Positions 17,835-26,020 of a stretch of DNA of 64,000 bases are shown one piece after another. The notes beneath the pieces are model-generated. The model did no database searches, was not told the DNA's origin, and saw nothing but the letters and a program-made list of their open reading frames with translations. Numbering within the stretch: the stretch's first letter is position 1; each line of letters begins with the position of its first letter. A program made the position numbers and the translations under genes. Source of the stretch: Taishania sp045629585 (GTDB taxonomy: Bacteria > Bacteroidota > Bacteroidia > Flavobacteriales_D > Crocinitomicaceae); contig JAZQRM010000064.1 of assembly GCA_045629585.1 (NCBI GenBank), positions 1-64,000 on the forward strand, in the 5' to 3' direction.

Positions 17835-20279
17835 ATGAAAATATTTCTAAGCCTATTATTTATTTGTTCGCTTACTGGATTGGTAAGCGCTCAAACAGCA
17901 ATGATTAAAGGAACTGTTGTTGATGAAAACAAACAACCGCTTTTTGGAGCTACTATTGTTTATCGTAAAGACGTAACCATTGGGACCTATACAGAGGAAG
18001 ATGGAACATTTAGTCTTGAAGTTCCAGTTGGTCCAGGACTATTAATTTGTAAATTCGCTGGTTTACTTTCAGATACTTTGCATTTTAACATCACCGCTGA
18101 TGAAGAAAGAAATGTTAGCTTTCAATTACAAGAATTTAAAAGTAAGGAAATTGAAGGTGTGCAAATCGTTGCAAGACGAAATGATATTCCTGTGTCAGAA
18201 CAAACAATTTCTTTACAAATTCTACGACCTGAATTAATTGAAAATCGTAATACACGATCTGTTGAAACAGTTTTGGATCAAACTCCAGGTTTAAACATTT
18301 TGGATGGTGAACCTCAAATACGCGGGGGAAGTGGTTTTACAGGTGGAGTAGGATCGAAAGTTACCATTTTTGTGGATGATATGCCAATGCTATCTGGTGA
18401 TGCTGGACGACCTGAATGGCAATTCATCCCAGTTGAAAATATTTCTCAAATCGAAGTGGTGAAGGGTGCCGCGAGTGTGCTTTCAGGAACACAAGCGATG
18501 TCTGGATCTATTCATATTAGAACAGCCTATCCTACAGCAACTCCTACAACAAAAGTTAATGTTTATTCTGGTTTCTATTCAAATCCAAACGAACCCAATG
18601 CTAAGTGGTGGACAGGTGCTCCATTAATTGCTGGAGCTAATGTTTTACATTCTCAAAAATTTGGGAATTTAGATGTCGTTTTGGGAGCAAATCTTAATTA
18701 TGACCACAACTATATAGGACCTCCAAAAACGGATGAATTGGTTATGGACTCTATATCCAATTTTACGAATAAACAAATGTCGTCAAAGCGCGCACGAATC
18801 AATTTTAATATTCGATATAGAAGTAAAAGATATAAAGGATTAAGCTATGGTGTGAATGGTAACTTTATGTATCAAGAACAACCTTTAGCAATGGCGTGGT
18901 TAAATGATTCTAGTGGATTGTTTAGAGGTTATCCAGGAGCTGTATTCTTGCAAAATCAATTTATTTTCCATGTCGATCCTTTTGTCACTTTACTGACAGG
19001 TGCAAACGGAAAGCACTATTTCCGTTCCCGAGTGATGCACTCTGATTCAAAGATGACAGGACGACAAGATACACGTACAACGACTTATTATGCAGAATAT
19101 ATGTTTAATAATAAGATTGTTCGTTTAAAGGATCTAAATTTCACTGGAGGATTAACCGCAATGTATGTGAACAGTTTTGCAACGATGTACGTGGGGTCGG
19201 GATCACCCGAAAATAATTTTTTAAATGCATCGGGTTATGTACAGCTCGAAAAGAAATTTATGGATGTACTGCAAGTTAATATTGGTGGTCGTTTGGAACA
19301 TTATAACATGAATGGAACGGAAAAAGATTTACAACCAATATTCCGAGCAGGAGCAAATCTTAAAATTGCGCAAGAGTCCTACTTTAGAGCTTCTTTTGGT
19401 CAAGGATTTCGTTTCCCGACTATTACTGAACGCTATATTCGAACAGGAATTGGTGCTTTTGGGGTATTTGCGAATCCTGAGTTGAAATCTGAAAAGTCTT
19501 GGAATGCAGAAGTTGGATTCAAACAAGGTATAAAGATCGGAAACGTGATGGGATATTTTGACCTAGCAGGATTCTGGTCGCATTATTCTAATACAATAGA
19601 ATACTTATTTGGATTCTGGGGAACTTCGTTTACAGATATTCAAAATACGTTTGGGTTTAAGTTTGTGAACACAGGAGAATCTCGTGTTCTAGGTATTGAC
19701 GCATCTTTTACTGGTAAAGCTGATTTGGGTAAAAAAGCAGAAGCAATGTACATGATTGGTTACAATTATATTTTACCTCAAACATTAAATCCTGATCTTA
19801 TTTATGCTTCGGATTCATTAGGACGTGATTATAGTTATAACACCACATCTTTACATGCAGATGAAAGTAAAGCGAGTAACAATTTATTGAAATACCGTTT
19901 CCAACATTCTTTTAAAGCTGATTTGGAATTTACATTGTATAAAAAAATTGGTTTAGGAGGTTCAGTTAAATTCTTCTCTAAATTAGAAAATATGGACGGT
20001 GTGTTAAAGGATTTTGAAGACGCAACGGCTGGACCATTTATGCAATCAATACGTTATATTGAGTATTTCTTAGAGAAAAATAAAGACAAATGGATATTTG
20101 ATGTACGTGTTTCTTACAAATTTAATGATACACATAAATTATCTTTAGTTTGTAATAACTTATTAAACAAAACGTATTCACTTCGACCTTTAAGAATAGA
20201 ATCTCCAAGAACCTTAATGTTACAATATACCATGAAGTTCGAAGGGAAACAAAAGGATAAAGATGTACCAAAAGTGTAG
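17835..20279 (+). CDS. TonB-dependent outer-membrane receptor with carboxypeptidase-like N-domain
   Basis: 814 residues: signal peptide (to SAQ-20), CarboxypepD_reg-like beta-sandwich (~24-105: IKGTVVDENKQPLFGATIVY, GTYTEEDGTFSLEVP), plug domain (~125-235: SVETVLDQTPGLNILDG, QIRGGSG, VEVVKGAASVLSGTQAM) and a 22-strand beta-barrel ending in an aromatic-flanked last strand. It imports a substrate using TonB energy; substrate unknown. No SusD-type lipoprotein accompanies it, which argues against a polysaccharide locus; its neighbour is a T9SS surface protein. No riboswitch was seen upstream, unlike the second receptor in this window. Confidence 0.88.
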   Translation: MKIFLSLLFICSLTGLVSAQTAMIKGTVVDENKQPLFGATIVYRKDVTIGTYTEEDGTFSLEVPVGPGLLICKFAGLLSDTLHFNITADEERNVSFQLQEFKSKEIEGVQIVARRNDIPVSEQTISLQILRPELIENRNTRSVETVLDQTPGLNILDGEPQIRGGSGFTGGVGSKVTIFVDDMPMLSGDAGRPEWQFIPVENISQIEVVKGAASVLSGTQAMSGSIHIRTAYPTATPTTKVNVYSGFYSNPNEPNAKWWTGAPLIAGANVLHSQKFGNLDVVLGANLNYDHNYIGPPKTDELVMDSISNFTNKQMSSKRARINFNIRYRSKRYKGLSYGVNGNFMYQEQPLAMAWLNDSSGLFRGYPGAVFLQNQFIFHVDPFVTLLTGANGKHYFRSRVMHSDSKMTGRQDTRTTTYYAEYMFNNKIVRLKDLNFTGGLTAMYVNSFATMYVGSGSPENNFLNASGYVQLEKKFMDVLQVNIGGRLEHYNMNGTEKDLQPIFRAGANLKIAQESYFRASFGQGFRFPTITERYIRTGIGAFGVFANPELKSEKSWNAEVGFKQGIKIGNVMGYFDLAGFWSHYSNTIEYLFGFWGTSFTDIQNTFGFKFVNTGESRVLGIDASFTGKADLGKKAEAMYMIGYNYILPQTLNPDLIYASDSLGRDYSYNTTSLHADESKASNNLLKYRFQHSFKADLEFTLYKKIGLGGSVKFFSKLENMDGVLKDFEDATAGPFMQSIRYIEYFLEKNKDKWIFDVRVSYKFNDTHKLSLVCNNLLNKTYSLRPLRIESPRTLMLQYTMKFEGKQKDKDVPKV

Positions 20280-20298
20280 CAGATATTATTTAAAAAAG

Positions 20299-20330
20299 AA
20301 AAGGGAGCATTTTTGAAGTGCTCCCTTTTT
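20299..20330. terminator. Bidirectional terminator between the TonB receptor and the B12 operon
   Basis: AAAAGGGAGCA (20299-20309) pairs with TGCTCCCTTTT (20319-20329) around a nine-base loop, with A and T runs on both sides; ends both the plus-strand receptor transcript and the minus-strand cobalamin operon. Confidence 0.88.
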
Positions 20331-20338
20331 ATTTGACT

Positions 20339-21301
20339 TTATTTGATGAATTTTTGTTGTAGGATTCCTTGTTCAGAATGTAATTCTAGTAGATAAATAC
20401 CAGAATGTAATTCGGTCGTAGAAATAGTCTTAGAGCCATCTATCTGGTCTGCTAAAAGTATTCGACCATTGATATCACGAATCGATATTTCGCCTTTTAA
20501 TTCACTCGTTATCGTTAGATAATCTTGGACAGGATTAGGATATAATTTAAATAATTGATTAATCTTTTCAATGGTAAGTACACCTTGATGAATTACTCCA
20601 ACACCATTTAAGTCAAAACCTGATGATGCAAAAGGAGTTGGAAATAATTCGTTAATAATTCTTCCTTGTGAATCGTAGGAGGCGTAATCTGGATTTATAC
20701 TACCTACAACATCTATTAGACGAACATGTGTGATGTTTTGTAAATCAATACCAGTTGAGTCAATCAAATCTTCTAAATCAAATGGCGTACCAAATCCAAC
20801 ACGGTATTTACCCGCTAAATTGTGAATGTAGGTTGGGTCAACAGTACCGAATCCATGAATCTGTGTTTCTGTTTGGGTTTCTGAGTAGTTAGGAAATCGT
20901 ACAAAATGTTCACCATCACTTGATACTTCGACAAAAGCGAGTTCCAAGAAATAATCAGTAACACCATTTTCAAAAACAGCGAAATCTGCACCTTCACCAT
21001 TTTTTATAGGTCGATCAAAGGTTAGTGTGATACGACCGCCATCACCTAGTGAAATGCTGTTTGTGGCAACTCCATCAGCAGCTCCAAGGGCATTTGTAAT
21101 TTCTCCATGATCTGCATACCCGAAAGAGGTGTCATCAATCTGTTGTAATCCTCTCTCAATTGTTCCATTAGTTGCCCATGCAGTAAATAGTGGACTGTCT
21201 TTCGGTATGGCTGTGGAGCCGGGTTGTCCTGCAGCTGGTGCGTAGGATTGATTGAAAGCCCAGAATGGACTTAATATTAAAAATGGTAGTATTTTATTCA
21301 T
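20339..21301 (-). CDS. T9SS type A surface protein of the cobalamin operon (hypothetical)
   Basis: 320 residues: weak signal peptide (MNKILPFLILSPFWAF), a ~220-residue domain with GRITLTFDRPI, GADFAVFENG and FVEVSSDGEHFVRFP, and a type A T9SS sorting domain over the last ~75 residues (LYPNPVQDYLTI, GIYLLELHSEQGILQQKFIK). The central domain is the 'cell surface protein' type often encoded beside BtuB/BtuG-like genes in Bacteroidota, with no experimentally known function that I can name. It overlaps the propeller gene by eight bases and is last in the riboswitch-controlled operon, so a B12-binding or receptor-associated role is a fair inference. Confidence 0.8.
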   Translation of the reverse strand: MNKILPFLILSPFWAFNQSYAPAAGQPGSTAIPKDSPLFTAWATNGTIERGLQQIDDTSFGYADHGEITNALGAADGVATNSISLGDGGRITLTFDRPIKNGEGADFAVFENGVTDYFLELAFVEVSSDGEHFVRFPNYSETQTETQIHGFGTVDPTYIHNLAGKYRVGFGTPFDLEDLIDSTGIDLQNITHVRLIDVVGSINPDYASYDSQGRIINELFPTPFASSGFDLNGVGVIHQGVLTIEKINQLFKLYPNPVQDYLTITSELKGEISIRDINGRILLADQIDGSKTISTTELHSGIYLLELHSEQGILQQKFIK

Positions 21302-22352
21302 AAATGATAGATTTTGTTGGACATAATCCTGTATTGTATTTGGATATTAACTCACCTGATCGATTAAAAATGGAGATATATCCCATGTTCGTAAAGCCAA
21401 CAGCATCGTAGCAAATAATTTGTTGACGAATTGGATCATATTGAATGTTATATAAAGTGTGAAAGAGATTTGTTGGTATAAAATTCATTTGTTCAAATGA
21501 TCTATTTTCACAGTTTAGTAAATGTAGAGCGGTCGTTGAGTAATTGGATTGTAACACTAAAATATTTGCGCCCATTCGTTCGATTTTAGTCGGATTTACG
21601 GCATAATTGGTGTCCACTTGATAGGTATTTGCTAAAAGTCTTGTTAATTGCGTTGTATAAGCATTTATATTTTTAGAGGTGATGACATATAAATTTCCTT
21701 GATTGTCAAATACTGCTGGACCAGGATTTTTACCGACAGTAATTTTACGTGTTTCTACTAATGAATTCATGTCTATTATACTAATCGTTGAATCTACATT
21801 TGGATAGTTTAAACCACCTGTATTCGACACGTATAATTGATTGTCTTTAACCAATAAAGCTTCCGGGTTTGACCCAACACGTATCCGCTGAAGGAGTGTA
21901 AAGTTAACGGTGTCAAGTACATCAACATACCCGTCAAAGCATGAAACAAACACTTTACCGTCGAATGCACGAATTTCTCTAGGTTGTTTTGGGACGCTAT
22001 TTTCAATCATATTGATTTGTGAAATGGATTCACCAGTGTTGGCATCTAAAATCTCCAAGGTACTTGATGTGGATACCGTAATATATAATTTGGTACCATA
22101 GCGGATGATATCATTTGCAACGTCACCGAGTAAGCGTCCATTCTTTTGTTCAAATATTTGACTGTTTGTTTTTGTAGTAGAAAGATCTATCCAAGATAGG
22201 GATGCGTTGTTTTGTTGAAACAAGCCTTCGTTTACCACAAGAAGTCCATTTTTGAATGTTTCGATTGCAGGAGTTTCTTCTAATTGTTCTTTTTTACAAG
22301 ATACAATCATCAGGACTGCGAGAAAGGAGACGATTATTTTATAAAAATGCAT
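21294..22352 (-). CDS. BtuG-like YncE-type beta-propeller lipoprotein
   Basis: 352 residues from the ATG at 22350-22352 (the longer frame begins with TTG). Lipoprotein signal ending VSC (Cys ~19) followed by KKEQ. The body is a seven-bladed propeller of YncE/DUF5074 type: LLVVNEGLFQQNNASLSWID, LEILDANTGE, VDVLDTVNFTLLQRI, ISIIDMNSL, LYVITSKNINAY. BtuG of Bacteroides has this fold, sits on top of BtuB and binds cobalamin very tightly; position directly after the receptor gene (14-base overlap) and under a B12 riboswitch makes the same job likely here. Other YncE-like proteins exist, so the name rests mainly on context. Confidence 0.8.
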   Translation of the reverse strand: MHFYKIIVSFLAVLMIVSCKKEQLEETPAIETFKNGLLVVNEGLFQQNNASLSWIDLSTTKTNSQIFEQKNGRLLGDVANDIIRYGTKLYITVSTSSTLEILDANTGESISQINMIENSVPKQPREIRAFDGKVFVSCFDGYVDVLDTVNFTLLQRIRVGSNPEALLVKDNQLYVSNTGGLNYPNVDSTISIIDMNSLVETRKITVGKNPGPAVFDNQGNLYVITSKNINAYTTQLTRLLANTYQVDTNYAVNPTKIERMGANILVLQSNYSTTALHLLNCENRSFEQMNFIPTNLFHTLYNIQYDPIRQQIICYDAVGFTNMGYISIFNRSGELISKYNTGLCPTKSIIYE

Positions 22353-24318
22353 AGACAAAAGTAAATTGAATTTGGCGTCCAGGCATAACGTAGTTTTTTA
22401 CGTAAGCATACTGAACATTTGTAATGTTTTTGAGATTGAGTTGTAATTTTATGCTGTTGTTTTTATCAATCTTAAAATTGCTAAACAGACTCCAATCCAA
22501 GGTGTAGAAGTCATCGACTAAGTTTGAAGTGATATTTTGATTTAAAGCATAGCGCTCAGAACAGTAATAAGTTGAGATACGTGTGCCTATTGTCTTAAAA
22601 AGAAAAGAAAAGTCTAAATTAAGAACGTGTTGTGGACTGTACGCGATGATATTTTTGTACGTAGGTCCATTTGGGTCGGAGAAATCTCTTGAGGCTTGGT
22701 AAGTGTAATTGAATATGGATTGAATGCTAAATCCTTTTCCTAAATCTTTACTAAATGACAAGATGGTTTCCAACCCATTTATTTTATTTTTCCCAATATT
22801 TTGGATGGACCATACAAAGGTGTTTTTAGTCGGAATACTTAAAATCATGTTATCGACAATTTGATGGTATCCAGCAAATTGTAAGCCGAAGTAGGTCTTT
22901 TTTGAGTCAAAAATAGTATATGAAAATGAAGCTGAAAATTGATGCGCATCTTCTGGCTTTAAAGTGTTGCTTCCGATGTTATTATAATACAATTCATTAA
23001 AGGAAGGGGGACGAAAAGAATTACGGTAATAGGTAACGAATGTTAAAGGTTTGATGATCTTCCATCTTGCTTCAACAAATGGCGTGAACTTAGATATATT
23101 CTCACCTGAATTACCCGTTCTGTTTATTTCTTGAATAAATTGATGACCAATTTGAGCTATGAAGCTTACATTTTCTAGGTAATAAGTTGCTTTCAAATAG
23201 CTTAATACTTGATTTCTCACAGGACGTGCCGTAAGACTATTTGTAGAACGCAATTGACTGTTTATCCATTCACTTCCAGCGTTAAGGACAAATCGTTTAA
23301 GAATGGAGTAGGAGAGGTTTAATCCTAAATCATTGATGCCATTACGATAGTCATTAATTAAAACCCCTTCTGCATTTAAGTAATGAGGATCTACATAATG
23401 CAGGCTATCGACAATTCTTGAATAATAAACTCGATAATTTATTTTTTTTATCGTTCCCTTATAATCTGTTCTTAAATTAAATGAAGTTGTACTTAAGCGT
23501 TGTTTGATATAGGGATTATATAATACTACAGCCCCAGGCACACCTTGGGAAGTGGATGTATATTCCAAGAAAGTGTTAATCTTGTGACTTTTGTGCGGGC
23601 TATAACTAAAATTTATACCACCATTGATATCCATAAAATCATTATTCGTTCTTTCCCCCTTGATAGGCGTCTGATAATTCATGAATTCATAGGGATAGGA
23701 ACCTTCGGCTTTTCTGTATTTTATAAAACCACTTCCATAGAATTTTTTGGATCCTGATTTCAGTATAAATTGATTATCAGTGTAGTTCCAACTTCCAAAT
23801 TTACTGACGATTCGTTGTTGCAGCGGAATACGAGGTGCAACAGCTTGAAAAGATTTCAATATGATTGCATTACCACTTAATTGAGCTGTAACAGGAACGT
23901 AAAGTTCGCTATTTCCTCCTCTCTGAACGATAACCTCTTCAATATTATCAAGGTGATAGTTTGCTAAATTTGCTTGTCCAGTTTGTGGATTTATTTGTTG
24001 GAATCCATCCACAACGAGCGTGGTATGTTGCCCATTTAGTCCTCTAATGTTAACGGTCTTTAGGCCACCTAATCCACCAAATGATTTTACTTGTGCACCA
24101 GGGATTTTACGCATTAATTCACCTAAATCATCTGGTTGCATCATTTCAATCGTTGCTCGATCAATACTTATATTCGAAGAGTCTACATTGAGACGCGACA
24201 AACGAGCACCAGAAATGTGTACTTCATCCAATTGTTCGGATTGAATTGTATCTTTTTTCTCTTGAGCAAATAAGCTAAAAGAAAGAAGAAAAAGAAGAAG
24301 TACACTTAGATTTTGCAT
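22339..24318 (-). CDS. BtuB-like TonB-dependent cobalamin receptor
   Basis: 659 residues: signal peptide (LLLFLLSFSLFAQ), TonB-box-like region, plug (~30-150: LDEVHISGARLSRLN, KIPGAQVKSFGGLGGLKTV, NIRGLNGQHTTLVVDGF, VQRGGNSELY) and a beta-barrel ending with a final aromatic strand (GRQIQFTFVYAFL). No carboxypeptidase-like N-domain. The compact size and plug sequence fit BtuB/FecA-type rather than SusC-type receptors. It starts one base after the stop of the DUF4465 gene and overlaps the BtuG-like gene. The upstream cobalamin riboswitch identifies the probable cargo as cobalamin or a related corrinoid. Confidence 0.87.
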   Translation of the reverse strand: MQNLSVLLLFLLSFSLFAQEKKDTIQSEQLDEVHISGARLSRLNVDSSNISIDRATIEMMQPDDLGELMRKIPGAQVKSFGGLGGLKTVNIRGLNGQHTTLVVDGFQQINPQTGQANLANYHLDNIEEVIVQRGGNSELYVPVTAQLSGNAIILKSFQAVAPRIPLQQRIVSKFGSWNYTDNQFILKSGSKKFYGSGFIKYRKAEGSYPYEFMNYQTPIKGERTNNDFMDINGGINFSYSPHKSHKINTFLEYTSTSQGVPGAVVLYNPYIKQRLSTTSFNLRTDYKGTIKKINYRVYYSRIVDSLHYVDPHYLNAEGVLINDYRNGINDLGLNLSYSILKRFVLNAGSEWINSQLRSTNSLTARPVRNQVLSYLKATYYLENVSFIAQIGHQFIQEINRTGNSGENISKFTPFVEARWKIIKPLTFVTYYRNSFRPPSFNELYYNNIGSNTLKPEDAHQFSASFSYTIFDSKKTYFGLQFAGYHQIVDNMILSIPTKNTFVWSIQNIGKNKINGLETILSFSKDLGKGFSIQSIFNYTYQASRDFSDPNGPTYKNIIAYSPQHVLNLDFSFLFKTIGTRISTYYCSERYALNQNITSNLVDDFYTLDWSLFSNFKIDKNNSIKLQLNLKNITNVQYAYVKNYVMPGRQIQFTFVYAFL

Positions 24319-24319
24319 T

Positions 24320-25285
24320 CTATAGTTTATGAATACGTTCGCTTTTTTTTCCTTGCTTTGTTTCTAGTTCTAGAATGTAAGTTCCAGCAGGTAAATCTGT
24401 CAAATCAATGGCTGTATGTTGTCCTGATTGAATTATTTTACTAGCTAAATTCATTAAATTCCAACTTTCAAAAATTCCAGATATTTTTACAACATCTTTT
24501 GTAGGATTTGGGAATGTTCGTAATTGTTGAGTCTGTAGCTGTGCAGTTGATAAATTAGCCGTTTCCAGAAGAACGTTGTCTAAAGCAAAGTAAGCTGGAT
24601 TATTCATTCCCCATTCTCCCATATCCGAAGATTCAAATGAACAATGTATTGCTTTTATAACTTCATTTTCAATTTCAGGAAATTCAACTGTTAGCCAGTT
24701 TGTCAGGATGTAATCTTGGGTATCATCCTCAAACCTAAAATCAGCCAAATAAATTTCTTTTATCGTGGATAATTGTGTTCCATCCATTAATTCAAAAGTC
24801 AATAATAGTCGAAAGAAGTCAGCGCCGTTTGTTCCGTCTTCTATTCCAGCAGCATTTAAGGGGGAACCAAATTGTTTAGCAAAAGGATCACCATTTTGCA
24901 TGGTTAAAGCTCCATAAGTGGTATTGGTAACTCGCATAGACCGCAGATAGCTTGGGTTGTGCAAGACGATTGATCCATTACTGTACATTATAGCATATTG
25001 ATTAGAGTTATCTCCTCCATTTGTTATGGACGCATATTGATTGCTATAATCACCACTTGTATTGTTTTGTATGTTAGAAATTGCAAATCCCATCCAGGAG
25101 GACCATGCTGGTGTATAATCATTAATTACATTCAAATAATCACCTCTTAAAGTGTCATTTGGCTGTGTACCAATTAAGAATCCACTGTTAGAAAGTTCAA
25201 AAGATTCAAACGTTTCTGTTAGCATTTGTGCTGAAACTGTTGATGAAATTATTGTTGCTAGAACAATCGTGTAAATTTTCTTCAT
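24320..25285 (-). CDS. DUF4465-domain T9SS surface protein (BtuH-like candidate)
   Basis: 321 residues from ATG 25283-25285, which starts the signal peptide (MKKIYTIVLATIISSTVSAQ). Residues ~22-245 match the DUF4465 pattern: ETFESFEL, AWSSWMGFAISN, NQYASITNGG, a central TNTTYGALTMQNGD and a closing FALDNVLLE. The last ~75 residues are a T9SS type A sorting domain (TFPNPTKDVVKI, GTYILELETKQGKKSERIHKL). First gene after the cobalamin riboswitch. In Bacteroides, B12 operons encode additional surface cobalamin-binding lipoproteins (BtuH); I believe some are of this family but cannot check it. Here the lipid anchor is replaced by T9SS export. Confidence 0.83.
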   Translation of the reverse strand: MKKIYTIVLATIISSTVSAQMLTETFESFELSNSGFLIGTQPNDTLRGDYLNVINDYTPAWSSWMGFAISNIQNNTSGDYSNQYASITNGGDNSNQYAIMYSNGSIVLHNPSYLRSMRVTNTTYGALTMQNGDPFAKQFGSPLNAAGIEDGTNGADFFRLLLTFELMDGTQLSTIKEIYLADFRFEDDTQDYILTNWLTVEFPEIENEVIKAIHCSFESSDMGEWGMNNPAYFALDNVLLETANLSTAQLQTQQLRTFPNPTKDVVKISGIFESWNLMNLASKIIQSGQHTAIDLTDLPAGTYILELETKQGKKSERIHKL

Positions 25286-25409
25286 GCTTTTAAAAAATAT
25301 CAATTGTATTTAAAAGTGAAAAAAATCAGATGTGATAGAAAGAGATTATGGAGGTATAGTACATCCCCACAACGTCCGACTTTAATCTGAAGTCCTTCGT
25401 TTAGCTTAA

Positions 25410-25540
25410 TTTAAAGTATTCTGACTCACACCAACTTGACTTCGCCTTCCCATGCTTCGCACAGTGACTTTTTAGTCAATTTAACAGTGTTTACAGCTGC
25501 AGATACAGTTTTGGATTTACACCAAATTCCTTTCTATTTT
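25410..25540 (-). promoter_or_regulatory. Cobalamin (B12) riboswitch
   Basis: On the minus strand, in order: GGTGTAAATCC (25513-25523), ACTGTATCTGCAGCTGTAA (B12-box type GCnrCTGTAA), a GACTAAAAAGTC hairpin, CACTGTGCGAAGCATGGGAAGGC (read as CACTG, a GTGC-GAA-GCAT hairpin and the conserved GGGAAGGC) and AGTCAGAATAC (25415-25426). These are the conserved core elements of AdoCbl-class riboswitches in the right order and spacing. Downstream, AGATTA and TAATCT (near 25387 and 25348) can pair and may form the expression platform before the DUF4465 start. B12 binding would reduce expression of the four-gene operon. Confidence 0.9.
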
Positions 25541-25548
25541 AAGCTGCG

Positions 25549-25556
25549 CAAATATA
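25549..25556 (-). promoter_or_regulatory. Promoter -7 box of the cobalamin operon
   Basis: The complement reads TATATTTG, a full match to TAnnTTTG, placed about 15-20 bases before the first conserved riboswitch residues, so the transcript would begin just at the aptamer. No clear TTG at -33. Confidence 0.55.
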
Positions 25557-25894
25557 CAAGTAATTCGCTTTGATTGTATCTATTAACGTTTGGTTTATTC
25601 GAAAAAGATGATTTTCAGTGTTAAAAAAAATCCTTATTCAGTAATAAGTGATAAAAAAAGTAATCGTAAGTAAATCTTTTATGGGGTCAACTAATTGTTT
25701 GTTAATGTCTTGAGTGTTTTTGTGAGGTGGTTAGTTTTATGTTTGTTTAGTATTTGTGGAAATAAAGCAATACTTTCGTTTAGTACGCATGAGAAACTAC
25801 TGATCAACACAACCTACTACTGTGATTATTCTTGTAATAATAAGGTTATGGTTATATTTCATGAATACGTATTAATAAGTAATGGAAAATGGGG

Positions 25895-25923
25895 AAAGCC
25901 AGCAATTAATTGTTGGCTTTTTT
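25895..25923 (+). terminator. Orphan plus-strand terminator (possible small RNA upstream)
   Basis: AAAGCCAGCAAT (25895-25906) pairs with ATTGTTGGCTTT (25909-25920) with one wobble, followed by more T. No convincing gene precedes it: an 81-codon frame here (25695-25940) runs through the hairpin and has no protein-like features. The 717 bases between the DUF4465 gene and the hydrolase therefore hold the riboswitch, its promoter, and possibly a small RNA ending here. Confidence 0.55.
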
Positions 25924-25998
25924 ATGCAATATGTTTTTAAGGTGTAAGGTTTAACTTAACTTTCACTTTTTATTTTTTTATAAAATTCTTTCTAGCCG

Positions 25999-26006
25999 TA
26001 ATTTTG
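25999..26006 (+). promoter_or_regulatory. Promoter -7 box of the alpha/beta hydrolase
   Basis: TAATTTTG matches TAnnTTTG and lies 14 bases before the ATG, giving a very short leader. Only T-rich sequence at -33. Confidence 0.4.
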
Positions 26007-26020
26007 CAGAAAGAATTATA

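Noticed and set aside
25695..25940. An 81-codon plus-strand frame
   Set aside because: It runs through a clear terminator hairpin, has a Cys- and Phe-rich composition without protein-like motifs, and no ribosome context.
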